Source: Prorocentrum cordatum
Lineage: Eukaryota; Sar; Dinophyceae; Prorocentrales; Prorocentraceae
NCBI GenBank assembly: GCA_963575745.1
Contig: CAUYUJ010000890.1
Location: forward strand, 1 to 40,000
Length of the DNA: 40,000 nt
Direction of reading: 5' to 3'
The notes under the pieces were generated by a model that worked only from the letters and a program-made list of their open reading frames with translations, ran no database searches and was not told where the DNA came from. Below, piece by piece: positions 17,935-26,141 of this stretch; the stretch's first letter is position 1, and each line of letters starts with the position of its first letter. The position numbers were made by a program, and so were the translations under genes.

Positions 17935-20755
17935 TCAACAGGCGCTGTTCAAGCACCCATTGACTCATGGTTAGCTCGGTGCACCACATCTGCTCATACT
18001 GGCGGCGCTCCTCCACGGTAATTGGTTCCTGCTCAAGGACCCAATAATTCGCAGATAGCGTGGACATCCATTCACCTCCTGGTGGCAGCGTGTCCGTGTC
18101 GTCACGTGCGTAGGTCAGCCCCTCTGTATCGATCATGAATGTGGTATGGAACTGGGCTGCCTCTGCGCTCTCAGCGCTTGCACGGCTCCTGGCGCTGACC
18201 GGGCTTGCCACTCGCGAGGTCCTGGTTGATCCAGTTGGCCTTCGAGTCCCGCCTCCGCTCCTGCCACTCCGCCTGATGTTGGCCTCCATTGCCCTCAGGA
18301 AACCTGGATTTGGAGGTCCATTTGCGGGTGGCCCCGCTTGGGCGGCGGGAGCCGCTTCAGCGGGTGGCCCCGCAGCTGGGGGCTCCTGCGCTCGAAGCGT
18401 AGGCAGGATGGGCATCTGAATGCCTTGCTCTGGCGCTGGCCAGGGGTATGCCTGTGCAGCTGGGGCACGTGCGGATGGCTCCGCCGATTGTGCGGCTCGA
18501 GCCTCCAGTGCCTCCACTGCTTCACGTAGCCGACGCATTTCCCGGGCATCTGCCACGTACCTTTCCTGCTGGCGCGCTTGTTCTGATTCAGCGTCGCGCT
18601 GTCCAGCATACGGGAAGTGTGCTATAACTATGCCCGGCCCACGACATACAGCGCAGGGGGCCTCATTCGGCGCACCTGGCCGCTGATTGCGGACGTGCTG
18701 CTGTGCAACACGATCCCAGCATATATCGTGAAAGAAGTGCCCACACGCCAGTCTCCACACTGTAGTGCCCATCTCGTAGTTGTCCATACAGATTGGGCAC
18801 TGTGTGAAGTTGTAGTCTGAAATGACTGGAGCAGGCACGTCTGGGCGAGTCCGAGCTTGGCGCTCGAAAGTGGTTTCGCCCTCCCGATATGGCGTCGGTG
18901 GCGGCCGTCTATCTGGCCGTTCAGCGGGTGGCCCCGCGTCTGCGGGTGTCCCCGCTTGGGTCTCACGCTCAATCCTTCTCTGGATCGCGCGTTGTTGGCG
19001 CAGCCTGGTGTTGTCCCGAGCCTGCTGCCTAGATGCCAGTATCGCTTGCTGCGTGTTGTGCACGTCGCGGATGTAGTCTGGCATGCTGCCCATAGCGGCT
19101 GGCACCGCGAGACCAGCTGGCTGAACTACGGTCTCGGGGTCCGTCGGCGTGGGCATGTAGGCGTAGTGCGGCATAGACTGCGCATCGACCGCTCGTGTAA
19201 ACTGCAAACGAAACATCTCATTGGCAAGATTCCGAGTGTATTCGTTCGCAGGTGGCCCCGCAATCATAGGAGTGTTATTCATCTGCGCGTAGTACTCCGG
19301 GTACATCGGCGCGTCCATGGCCTGTGCCTCTGCTGGTCCATGATTGTCCCATCCATATATTGGGTGTGATGCTATTCCTGGAATAAACACCTGTCGATAT
19401 GGATTCGTGGGATCAGCATTTGGAGCATCTTCAGAAGTCCAGCTCCAGAGAGGCCGAAAGTCGCCATGATTCGTAACATCTATGTTGCGGTTCCGCAACA
19501 GGCTGGGCACTCTATCAGCTTGTTGCTGCAGAAAGGTAGCCTGTGCTCTTAAGTTGGCTGCCCGACGTTCGTAGTCTGAACCTTGCTGTCCGTCAGCGGG
19601 TGGCCCCGCATGTGCGGGTGGCTCCGCAGGCGTTCGCTCGGCGGGTGACCCCGCAGCCACTCCTCCTTCACTACCCCTCGGAGTGCCAAAGGGAGTGGTT
19701 GCTTGGAGTGCTGCTGCGAGTGCCGGATTCCCGCGAATCGCCTGGAGTCTTTGCCACAAGCTGTTCTCGCTCGTTTCAGACGGCGGAGTCCGAAACGGCG
19801 AGCCACCATCTGAGCCGCCCATAGGGACAAACCTCGCACCTCCAGCCTGCTGCGGAGGGCGTTGTGGCTGTGGTCCTAGGACGCCTGGTGGCCCCGCAGG
19901 AGTGCGCAGATTCCTCTGCTGTGCGTCTTGGATACCTGTATGCACTGCCCACGGGTCAGCACGATATAGCTGATCGGTCAGTCCAGAAACGTCGGCTGGT
20001 GTCAAGTAGCTGTTGAGGGCCTGGACCCATGCCTGCTGATCCGGCCTCCAAGGAGATGCTACCGTTGCTACTGGTGTGACCACTTGTTGCCATGAACCGT
20101 CCGAGGTGTCTACCGCGGGTGTCCCCGCACCTGCGGGTGGCCCCGCTTCAGGCATGACCTCGTCTTCCTGGGCATTTATCATGAGGACCGTCTGTGTGTC
20201 GCACGGTCGTGGAGCAACATCTTGCTCGGTCATGATCAAGTTGAATGGGCGACCGTCCGTCTTAGACCAGCCCTTTAGGTACATGGCGTGATCTTCCATT
20301 ACACCCAGAGCTCTGTCACATAATTTAAGTGGCAGGTAGTCATCGGTGCGAATCCTGTCCGCGGGTTGGCCCCGCCTCCGCGACTTGTCATAAGCCAGCG
20401 GATTGCTCCAGGCTTCACCGACCCGATATTTCGCAATGCTCACAATCTGGAGGATATGATCGGGCGGTATACGGCCGTCGTGGCCCCGTGTCATGACGAT
20501 GTCATTTGCTGACCTCCATAGGGAAAAGCCACTGGACAGCATCTTGTTGATGCTGCAGAATATGAGCACCTCCGAGTCAGGACGGATGCCCGATTGAATC
20601 CTCGGGTCGCCCGGGAGGTAGGGGCAGCCGTGTACAAATTGGCGCCCCCCCTTCCTTTTAGGGTTGTCCTGTGCGAGGCATGAAAGGCCATTAGCAAGGA
20701 TGTCCTTGACATACTCCCACTGTGTCCCGTGGATGAAATATACTGGGTCGTCTGG
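17897..20755 (-). CDS. Second half of Tpt1/KptA domain plus RING-H2 protein (ORF2 of the copia element)
   Basis: The frame is the same as Gag and is open directly after its TAA, so it need not start at its own codon. The first 110 codons complete the Tpt1 fold: YFIHGTQW (His codon 20729-20731), DILANGL, GIRPDSEVLIF (Arg codon 20582-20584) and GRIPPDHI. With the Arg-His and Arg residues in the Gag ORF, the four catalytic positions known for Tpt1 (Arg-His-Arg-Arg) are all present. The middle is low-complexity with many AGPPA units. At about 18640-18800 a RING-H2 finger reads C-x2-C-x14-C-x-H-x2-H-x2-C-x21-C-x2-C, the pattern of E3 ubiquitin ligases. It ends at TGA (17897-17899), overlapping the protease frame by 38 nt in the +1 direction. 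If translated alone, start codons near 20542 could serve, but that would lose most of the Tpt1 half. Confidence 0.82.
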   Translation of the reverse strand, partial: PDDPVYFIHGTQWEYVKDILANGLSCLAQDNPKRKGGRQFVHGCPYLPGDPRIQSGIRPDSEVLIFCSINKMLSSGFSLWRSANDIVMTRGHDGRIPPDHILQIVSIAKYRVGEAWSNPLAYDKSRRRGQPADRIRTDDYLPLKLCDRALGVMEDHAMYLKGWSKTDGRPFNLIMTEQDVAPRPCDTQTVLMINAQEDEVMPEAGPPAGAGTPAVDTSDGSWQQVVTPVATVASPWRPDQQAWVQALNSYLTPADVSGLTDQLYRADPWAVHTGIQDAQQRNLRTPAGPPGVLGPQPQRPPQQAGGARFVPMGGSDGGSPFRTPPSETSENSLWQRLQAIRGNPALAAALQATTPFGTPRGSEGGVAAGSPAERTPAEPPAHAGPPADGQQGSDYERRAANLRAQATFLQQQADRVPSLLRNRNIDVTNHGDFRPLWSWTSEDAPNADPTNPYRQVFIPGIASHPIYGWDNHGPAEAQAMDAPMYPEYYAQMNNTPMIAGPPANEYTRNLANEMFRLQFTRAVDAQSMPHYAYMPTPTDPETVVQPAGLAVPAAMGSMPDYIRDVHNTQQAILASRQQARDNTRLRQQRAIQRRIERETQAGTPADAGPPAERPDRRPPPTPYREGETTFERQARTRPDVPAPVISDYNFTQCPICMDNYEMGTTVWRLACGHFFHDICWDRVAQQHVRNQRPGAPNEAPCAVCRGPGIVIAHFPYAGQRDAESEQARQQERYVADAREMRRLREAVEALEARAAQSAEPSARAPAAQAYPWPAPEQGIQMPILPTLRAQEPPAAGPPAEAAPAAQAGPPANGPPNPGFLRAMEANIRRSGRSGGGTRRPTGSTRTSRVASPVSARSRASAESAEAAQFHTTFMIDTEGLTYARDDTDTLPPGGEWMSTLSANYWVLEQEPITVEERRQYEQMWCTELTMSQWVLEQRLLKGTLGSQITYHQ

Positions 20756-23700
20756 TTATTTCATCCATGTTGTGATCGGCTTATAAAGCGACTCGGGACA
20801 GTGGATGCCTGGGCTGCTGTGGCCGTTCGTGGCTCTGATGAAGTACTGTGGCCTGCGTGCCGTTGGTCGAAACCTGGGAGGCAGCAGCACGCTGTCATCA
20901 ACGCACTTCATCTGGAGCCTGCCCTTCTGCATGCCGTGATGGTCAATCATCTCACAGCAGTTTAGCAGCACCCAATACACGTATGACGTGTGGGGCCTGC
21001 CCTTGATCAGCACCTCGTGCATTTCACGATAGCCTTTCCACTGATCATTTTCAGTCCAGTTTGTCAGCAAATCGTCAACAACAACCCAGCCATCGTATGG
21101 ATCGAAAGTGCTAATCTTTTCGAAGTGTCGGCTGAATCCGTCCTTCCAATACGGACTATGGCGTAGGGCTGTAGAGAACCATATTGACACCTTGGTCATT
21201 TGCCCATCGCGCGGCAGAGTCGGATCCATGCCGAACCTCTCCATGACCTTCATGAGCTCTGCCTTATGCTGCGCGACGCGCAATGGCGGCCTGTCTCGCA
21301 ACATATTTCCCACGGCTTGTTGTTCACGTTCCCAGTCGTTGCGGCACTCGAAGTTACGACGATCAGGGCAATTAATGACCTCGTATCGGTCTGTATCGTC
21401 TCGAGTGACTCGTGGGTTTATGGTGCGCTTCGGGCCTTTGCCTTCAATGCCTTGCCAATATTCCATGGCTCCCAGAGGGATGTTCCTAAGAACAGACATT
21501 ACTGGCTGCCAGCGCGCGGGTGGCCCCGCCAATGCAGCTGGCGGCGCTTTAACGGGTGGCCCCGCAGAGCCTGCGGCTGACGAAGCAGCTCCAGCGGATG
21601 ACTCCGCGCCAGGGTGCGGGTGACCTAGGTCAGCCACTGCATCATCGGCTAGTTTCTGTCGGTCGCCAAATTCTTTGAGGACTTTGAAGCGTTCTTCTCT
21701 TGAGAGAATGCCTTCTGCGGGCGTCCCCGCTGCCGCAGCTGGCGCCGCTTTAGCGGGTGGCCCCGCAGAGCCCTTGTCCTCCTTAGCCTTGGCGGCTGCT
21801 TCTGCCCGCACCGACCTCATCCCAGCTTCGGGCTTCGGCTGTGCTTTCATTCGTGCCGAACCTGGTCGTGGTGCAAGGCGCGGCTGATGCAGAGTTGGAG
21901 TCCAGTCACCTCGGAAAGCTGCCTTAGGCTTGTCGCGAACTTCGTCCTTGACATCGCCTTGGGTCGCCGGTGGCATCGGGGTCGATGGTCCAGCAAAAGC
22001 CTTCCTCCTCTCCGTCACGGACAGACCGGGAGGATCTCCCAGCTCAGGGTCGTCCGTCTTGGCGATCCCTCTGGCCTTCGCCCGCCCCTGTGTGCCTTCG
22101 GGGCTCTTGGACGGGTGCCTCTTCGCAGGAGTCGGTGAAGACGAGGAGTCGGCTTCAGGTCTTGGAGGTGGTCTGCTGCCCTTGCCTGGTTGTGGACCAG
22201 GAGGGTCTTTAGGAGGGCCTTCTGGCTGGCCATGATCATGGATGATCTGCCTCATCTGGTCGATGTCGGCAGTACCTTTTATGGCCAGCTTGTACTTGCC
22301 ATTTTCGTGGCGGTGAATTACCCTCGTGCAAAACCACTTCTGCGCCGAGGAGCTGCAGTACCAACAGGCGCATCCATCAGGGAATGGATTCTCTGAGCCG
22401 TCTTCCGCCGCCCATTCTTCATTCAGTTCGGTGTGGTCAGTACCGGCGGCGGACCCGGCAGCAGATGCAACAGCTATCCAATCTTCGTCCGCGGACCCAG
22501 CGGCTGGCGCCGCGTCTGCGGGTGACCCCGCTTCTTTGCTGGATCCTGCGGGTGACCCCGCCTCTTTATGGAATCGGCGGTTCCATTCCTTGAGGCGATG
22601 GTCATTGGGAAGCTGTACCCAATTTTCCCTGACAGTGTTGGCAACCTCTTCGGTCATAGGGACGCGATCGGCTTCTGTGATGCGCTTTCCTCCTCCAGGG
22701 ACCTCCTTGTTAGGATCATGGACGTTGCCAGCGTCATCTCCATGAGACCAATTCCACGGGGTCTCACCGTGATGAGGACTCCTGGAGGGGCGGTCCATTG
22801 GACAACTGCGCATGTGACCTTTGAAGGGCTCGCACTGACATACTTGTTTTCTGTATGTCTTGCGATCGTTGATGATCTCCTGTTTCTTAGCCCTTTTGTC
22901 CCAAGCCTCTGGCGTTTTGGTCTTGCCACCCTTGGTACGTATTATCATGCCAGTTTCGTCCCTTTTGGTGCAGTATTCCTTAGAATACCAGTGGCGGATC
23001 ACGTCCATCGAGTAGCCGGGGTACCAATTGATGTACCACTCCGGCACGTACTGAGCGGATACACCAACGGAGTGCTCCGTACTGCACGGGTAGCCCGATG
23101 CATCATGTGTAGGGCGTCGGGGAGCTGAACGGCTCCTCCTGCGGGCTGGCCCCGCTGACGCACTACCACGTTCCATGGGCCTTTGATCGTCATGCTCTGA
23201 GTCTCGGGGAGGCGATGGTCGTCTGTCCCTCTTGGCATAGCGCATGTCCTCCGAGTCCTCTGAGCTGTCCTGGACCATGAATACGTGCTGATACGGGCTT
23301 CGGAAGTACCCGATGTCGTTTAGCTGCTCCATCGTGAGGTCGTTGAGGTCCATCTGGTCGCAGCCCTGCATAAATACATCCATAGACCAAGCGGGTGGCC
23401 CCGCTGCTGCGGCTGGCGTCACTTCGGCGGGTGACCCCGCTAGAGCCTGGAGTGCTGTCAGCATCTGAGGTGCCGACATGTCCGAATCCAGGTATGGACG
23501 CAGCCGTGCGGCCCCTGGGCGCGACAGCAGGTCGTTCATGGTTATCTGCTGATGTGCTGGCGCACTCAGGAGCCGGATTGCTTCTGCGACCTGCTCTTGG
23601 AGCATGTCCTTATAGTCCTCTTCGGCCTCTTCGGAGTCAGAATACGCGGGATGGCCCCGCATTTCGTCATCAGCGTCTCCCGCTTCCGAGCCAGCTCGCG

Positions 23701-25990
23701 GAAGATCTGGCAGCAACGGCATGCCAATCACCTGCGGTGCCAGCGCGGCGGTGAGCTCTTCCTCGGTCGCCGGGACGGTCTCAGCTTCGGAGATCTCGTC
23801 GTCGGCGGGTGGCCCCGCTGGAAGACCGAACCAAGCATTGAACGCGACCTCGTCGACTTCGTCCCAGCCGTGGAACTCGTCGAAGAGGGTCACTGCGTAG
23901 TCTTCCAGGGCTACGGTCACTTCAGCGTAGCGGGCCATCACGTAGTACGTGGAGGAGCCCGCGGCGGGAGCCGCTTCTGGATTGACGTAAAACTCGTAGT
24001 CAATGTAGTCTATGTCATCCATAAAAGAATTTTGAGCCAAATGCACGGATCCCTTTCCTTTCCCTTTCGGGCATTGATCGCGCAAGTGCTCTGTGCTGCC
24101 GCATGTATGACACTTCATAGTATTGCCAGAAGCGTCCCTAGGGTTGCCCCTCCGCCCTTTTCCCTTACCGGAGGTCCGCCTGTGACCCCGACCTTTGCCT
24201 CCGATAAGAACTTCCTCAAAGACTATATCAGTTAAGGACGTGAGGAAAGCAGTAATACCCCTACCATGCATACGGCGTCTGCGACCCCCTTTGCCACGAC
24301 CCTTTCCATATCGTTTGAAATGTCGGCGTACTGCACGTCTCACTTTTCTGACTGGTTTCTTCATAAAGCGCCTCCAACGGCGTTTTGATTTGCGATAAGC
24401 CATAAAAGCGGCTTCCGCTCTTTGTTGTTCAGAAAGGTGAGTGTCATCCGCTGGATAGTCATTACCAGCAGAGACTATGCCATTGTGCTCATCGTCAGAT
24501 GAGGTGTCTGTGTCAGTGCCAGATTCAAACGGTGAGGGTGGCTGAGACCCTTGAGCGGATGACTCCGCTTGGCCCCAGAGGGTTGTGCCCGAGGGCGGGC
24601 TTGCAGTGTAGGCGGCGCCTGGCGAGTAGTTCGACCAGGCGTTCGCCTCAGCTGCCTCTGCCGATGCCTGGCCGGCCTGCCCTAAGAAGGCAGTGGCCTC
24701 GTTGGTTATATCGGCTGGGTCAGCCCAGGGACTTGGCTCGCCAGGACCAGCGGGTGACCCCGCAGTCGTGGCGTAGACACCTGCATGTGAGTGGTGCCCT
24801 GCGAAGATACCCGCAATGTTGCCAGGAGAGCGCTCGGCAACATGTCCGTAGTTCCTCATCCTGGTCAGCAGCCTGTCATAGTCTGCTTGTGTTCTGGGCA
24901 TCTGATGATTAAAGGGCTCCAGCAGGTGTTGGGCTCGTGACGCGCCAACGCCTAACGCTCTGAAAAGAATCAGCGTTAGGATCTGAAAGTTGGGGATGAC
25001 AAAGCCAACAGAGTTAGCCTCGTCACGGGCCATCTCGAATCGAGCTAACACTGAGTCGATTCGCTCGCCCCTTTCGACGCGAAAGTCGATAAGGGCAGTG
25101 CCAGAGTTGAGCTGGCGCTCATCTTCCAGATTTTCAAATTTGGTGCTCAGTAGGTACAGTATATATGTAACTGCATCCGTTGGCTGTCCATTGACAGTTA
25201 CACCATAGTTGATGATCTGGGAGGGGACCTGCATGGCGATACGACGAGCAAGACCTTGAAGGCCTCGTTGTAGTGCTGCAGCTTGTTGAGGTGGCGTCAT
25301 ATTGCCGCTCGTTACGTTTATCCATGCATGTACTTCGCGAACGTATTCGCGAAAAGGCGTAGTACCGGCAGGGTCCCACGAAGGGCCGGTAGTACGCGTG
25401 TCGTCCATCCCCTGCCGCATGTATCCCACAGCACATCCCATTATTACCCACAGAATGCCGAAGATAGTTATCTTAATCCAGTGCATGTGCATTTCGGCTT
25501 CGGTGATTGGTTTAGGCTGTGGTTTGTCAGGCTCTGGCGTAGTAGCCGTGAGGCGCCTGACTGGCACGGGATGCAGGTGGCCCCGCTGCGGGTAGCCCCG
25601 CAGGGTGACCACGTTCTCGATCGAGTTGCCGATTGGCATCTGGTGGAAGTCGAGAGTGAAGTAGCGCAGTGAAGTAGGAGAGAGCGTCTCGAGTTCGCGG
25701 GTTGCCCCGCTAGCTCGATCGCGGACTGGCTCCGCTCCTCGCAGAGCCGGCGCAACATGGTATTCCACCGTAGTAGTAGTCCACCAAGTTGTGCCGTGGA
25801 TTACAGGAATCAGAGCGAGAGCCAGCCACACGAGAGTGTAGCCAGCTCCGCTACCAAGTCGAAAACATGCTGGTAAGCTTAGGTATGTGTTACGCTTCAA
25901 GCGTTGCCATATCCCAGGCTTTGGCTCATATCGCATGAGCAAGAGAGCGAGACGAAGCATGGGATCTGGAGTAAAGGATAGAAGGGGCAT
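20756..25990 (-). CDS. Gag polyprotein with N-terminal hydrophobic segments and the first half of a Tpt1/KptA domain
   Basis: The first ATG is at 25990, inside the 5' LTR and closely preceded by an in-frame TGA. The product is about 1,744 residues and ends at TAA (20756-20758). In order it shows a hydrophobic segment YTLVWLALALIPVIHG (about residues 48-63), a second IKITIFGILWVIMGCAVGYM (about 170-190), and a Gag domain (about 205-390) rich in helices, like those of dinoflagellate copia elements. An arginine-rich tract (about 525-600) and one CCHC zinc knuckle CHTCGSTEHLRDQC (about 625-640) follow. A long acidic/proline linker holds many AGxPA-type units and a cysteine/histidine patch (CACWYC...C...H.H). 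The C-terminus matches the N-terminal half of RNA 2'-phosphotransferase: LRHSPYW (Arg-His pair near 21167), DGWVVVDDLL, and YFIRATNGHS (Arg near 20838). A Gag with membrane-type segments is unusual. The second half of the Tpt1 domain continues in the same frame beyond the TAA. Confidence 0.88.
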   Translation of the reverse strand: MPLLSFTPDPMLRLALLLMRYEPKPGIWQRLKRNTYLSLPACFRLGSGAGYTLVWLALALIPVIHGTTWWTTTTVEYHVAPALRGAEPVRDRASGATRELETLSPTSLRYFTLDFHQMPIGNSIENVVTLRGYPQRGHLHPVPVRRLTATTPEPDKPQPKPITEAEMHMHWIKITIFGILWVIMGCAVGYMRQGMDDTRTTGPSWDPAGTTPFREYVREVHAWINVTSGNMTPPQQAAALQRGLQGLARRIAMQVPSQIINYGVTVNGQPTDAVTYILYLLSTKFENLEDERQLNSGTALIDFRVERGERIDSVLARFEMARDEANSVGFVIPNFQILTLILFRALGVGASRAQHLLEPFNHQMPRTQADYDRLLTRMRNYGHVAERSPGNIAGIFAGHHSHAGVYATTAGSPAGPGEPSPWADPADITNEATAFLGQAGQASAEAAEANAWSNYSPGAAYTASPPSGTTLWGQAESSAQGSQPPSPFESGTDTDTSSDDEHNGIVSAGNDYPADDTHLSEQQRAEAAFMAYRKSKRRWRRFMKKPVRKVRRAVRRHFKRYGKGRGKGGRRRRMHGRGITAFLTSLTDIVFEEVLIGGKGRGHRRTSGKGKGRRGNPRDASGNTMKCHTCGSTEHLRDQCPKGKGKGSVHLAQNSFMDDIDYIDYEFYVNPEAAPAAGSSTYYVMARYAEVTVALEDYAVTLFDEFHGWDEVDEVAFNAWFGLPAGPPADDEISEAETVPATEEELTAALAPQVIGMPLLPDLPRAGSEAGDADDEMRGHPAYSDSEEAEEDYKDMLQEQVAEAIRLLSAPAHQQITMNDLLSRPGAARLRPYLDSDMSAPQMLTALQALAGSPAEVTPAAAAGPPAWSMDVFMQGCDQMDLNDLTMEQLNDIGYFRSPYQHVFMVQDSSEDSEDMRYAKRDRRPSPPRDSEHDDQRPMERGSASAGPARRRSRSAPRRPTHDASGYPCSTEHSVGVSAQYVPEWYINWYPGYSMDVIRHWYSKEYCTKRDETGMIIRTKGGKTKTPEAWDKRAKKQEIINDRKTYRKQVCQCEPFKGHMRSCPMDRPSRSPHHGETPWNWSHGDDAGNVHDPNKEVPGGGKRITEADRVPMTEEVANTVRENWVQLPNDHRLKEWNRRFHKEAGSPAGSSKEAGSPADAAPAAGSADEDWIAVASAAGSAAGTDHTELNEEWAAEDGSENPFPDGCACWYCSSSAQKWFCTRVIHRHENGKYKLAIKGTADIDQMRQIIHDHGQPEGPPKDPPGPQPGKGSRPPPRPEADSSSSPTPAKRHPSKSPEGTQGRAKARGIAKTDDPELGDPPGLSVTERRKAFAGPSTPMPPATQGDVKDEVRDKPKAAFRGDWTPTLHQPRLAPRPGSARMKAQPKPEAGMRSVRAEAAAKAKEDKGSAGPPAKAAPAAAAGTPAEGILSREERFKVLKEFGDRQKLADDAVADLGHPHPGAESSAGAASSAAGSAGPPVKAPPAALAGPPARWQPVMSVLRNIPLGAMEYWQGIEGKGPKRTINPRVTRDDTDRYEVINCPDRRNFECRNDWEREQQAVGNMLRDRPPLRVAQHKAELMKVMERFGMDPTLPRDGQMTKVSIWFSTALRHSPYWKDGFSRHFEKISTFDPYDGWVVVDDLLTNWTENDQWKGYREMHEVLIKGRPHTSYVYWVLLNCCEMIDHHGMQKGRLQMKCVDDSVLLPPRFRPTARRPQYFIRATNGHSSPGIHCPESLYKPITTWMK
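25842..25856 (-). other. Primer-binding site, initiator-Met-tRNA type
   Basis: Directly inside the 5' LTR the sense strand reads TGGTAGCGGAGCTGG. TGG complements the CCA tail of a tRNA. The following TAGCGGAG would pair with an acceptor stem ending CUCCGCUA, whose U72-A73 fits eukaryotic initiator tRNAs, the usual copia primer. Its position also confirms the LTR boundary. Confidence 0.7.
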
Positions 25991-26141
25991 CTTCAATGGA
26001 AAAGGTATTTTCCGATCTCAGATACCAGTCGTGCGCCTCGGTGAGGCACAGTCATATATTTGGCCGGGCCCGGCTTGAGCCAGGCACGGCAGCGGTACAT
26101 GCTCGATTTATACCTCGCCTTTAACCTTCTCCGTTTAAAGT
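25857..26141 (-). repeat. 5' LTR of the copia element
   Basis: Same 285-bp sequence as the 3' LTR. It contains a TATA-like box (26106-26112), a GCCGGGCCCGGC palindrome (26063-26074) and the first 134 nt of the Gag reading frame, whose ATG is at 25990. Confidence 0.95.
26106..26112 (-). promoter_or_regulatory. TATA-like box TATAAAT in the 5' LTR
   Basis: On the sense strand GGTATAAATCG lies 116 nt upstream of the Gag ATG (25990). A start of transcription about 30 nt downstream would fall near 26082. This is inferred from sequence only; dinoflagellate genes often lack TATA boxes. Confidence 0.45.

Larger units (their letters stand above)
10227..25735 (-). repeat. Dispersed GNNA-tetraloop mini-hairpins (nearly fifty copies)
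   Basis: On the plus strand the unit is GCGGG-TNNC-CCCGC or a variant, and in the sense RNA GCGGG-GNNA-CCCGC. Examples: 10246-10259, 10279-10292, 12905-12918, 14312-14325, 14330-14343, 14366-14379, 15461-15474, 16892-16905, 17006-17019, 17249-17262, 17273-17286, 18324-18337, 18360-18373, 18471-18484, 18924-18937, 18942-18955, 19596-19609, 19641-19654, 20114-20127, 20133-20146, 21516-21529, 21594-21607, 21717-21730, 21753-21766, 22518-22531, 22548-22561, 23391-23404, 23427-23440, 23805-23818, 24555-24568, 24750-24763, 25588-25601 and 25697-25710. Stems vary with paired changes. A few copies have a 5-nt loop (16942, 20361, 23141, 23646, 25721) or one arm mismatch (10799, 19248, 21552). None was seen in the LTRs, in 10813-12904 (reverse transcriptase) or in 12919-14311 (integrase), nor outside the element. 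Confidence 0.9.
9851..26141 (-). mobile_element. Full-length giant Ty1/copia LTR retrotransposon (16,291 bp)
   Basis: Two 285-bp direct repeats that read as identical bound an internal region coding entirely on the minus strand. The order in the sense direction is 5' LTR (25857-26141), primer site, Gag with Tpt1 domain, RING ORF, protease, integrase/reverse transcriptase/RNase H, then 3' LTR (9851-10135). Integrase preceding reverse transcriptase defines the copia order. Copia elements are commonly about 5 kb, so this one is about three times that size and carries extra domains. Flanking CAAGA duplications and the split cassette show a single clean insertion. LTR identity and intact catalytic motifs suggest recent activity. 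The coding string is broken by TAA (20756-20758), a +1 frame change near 17897, and TGA-CGG (16840-16842), which may be recoding sites. Confidence 0.96.

Noticed and set aside
16840-20758. Non-standard genetic code explaining the TAA and TGA inside the copia coding string
   Set aside because: A +1 frame change at the ORF2 TGA would still be needed, TAG and TGA end other frames normally, and dinoflagellate nuclei are known to use the standard code.
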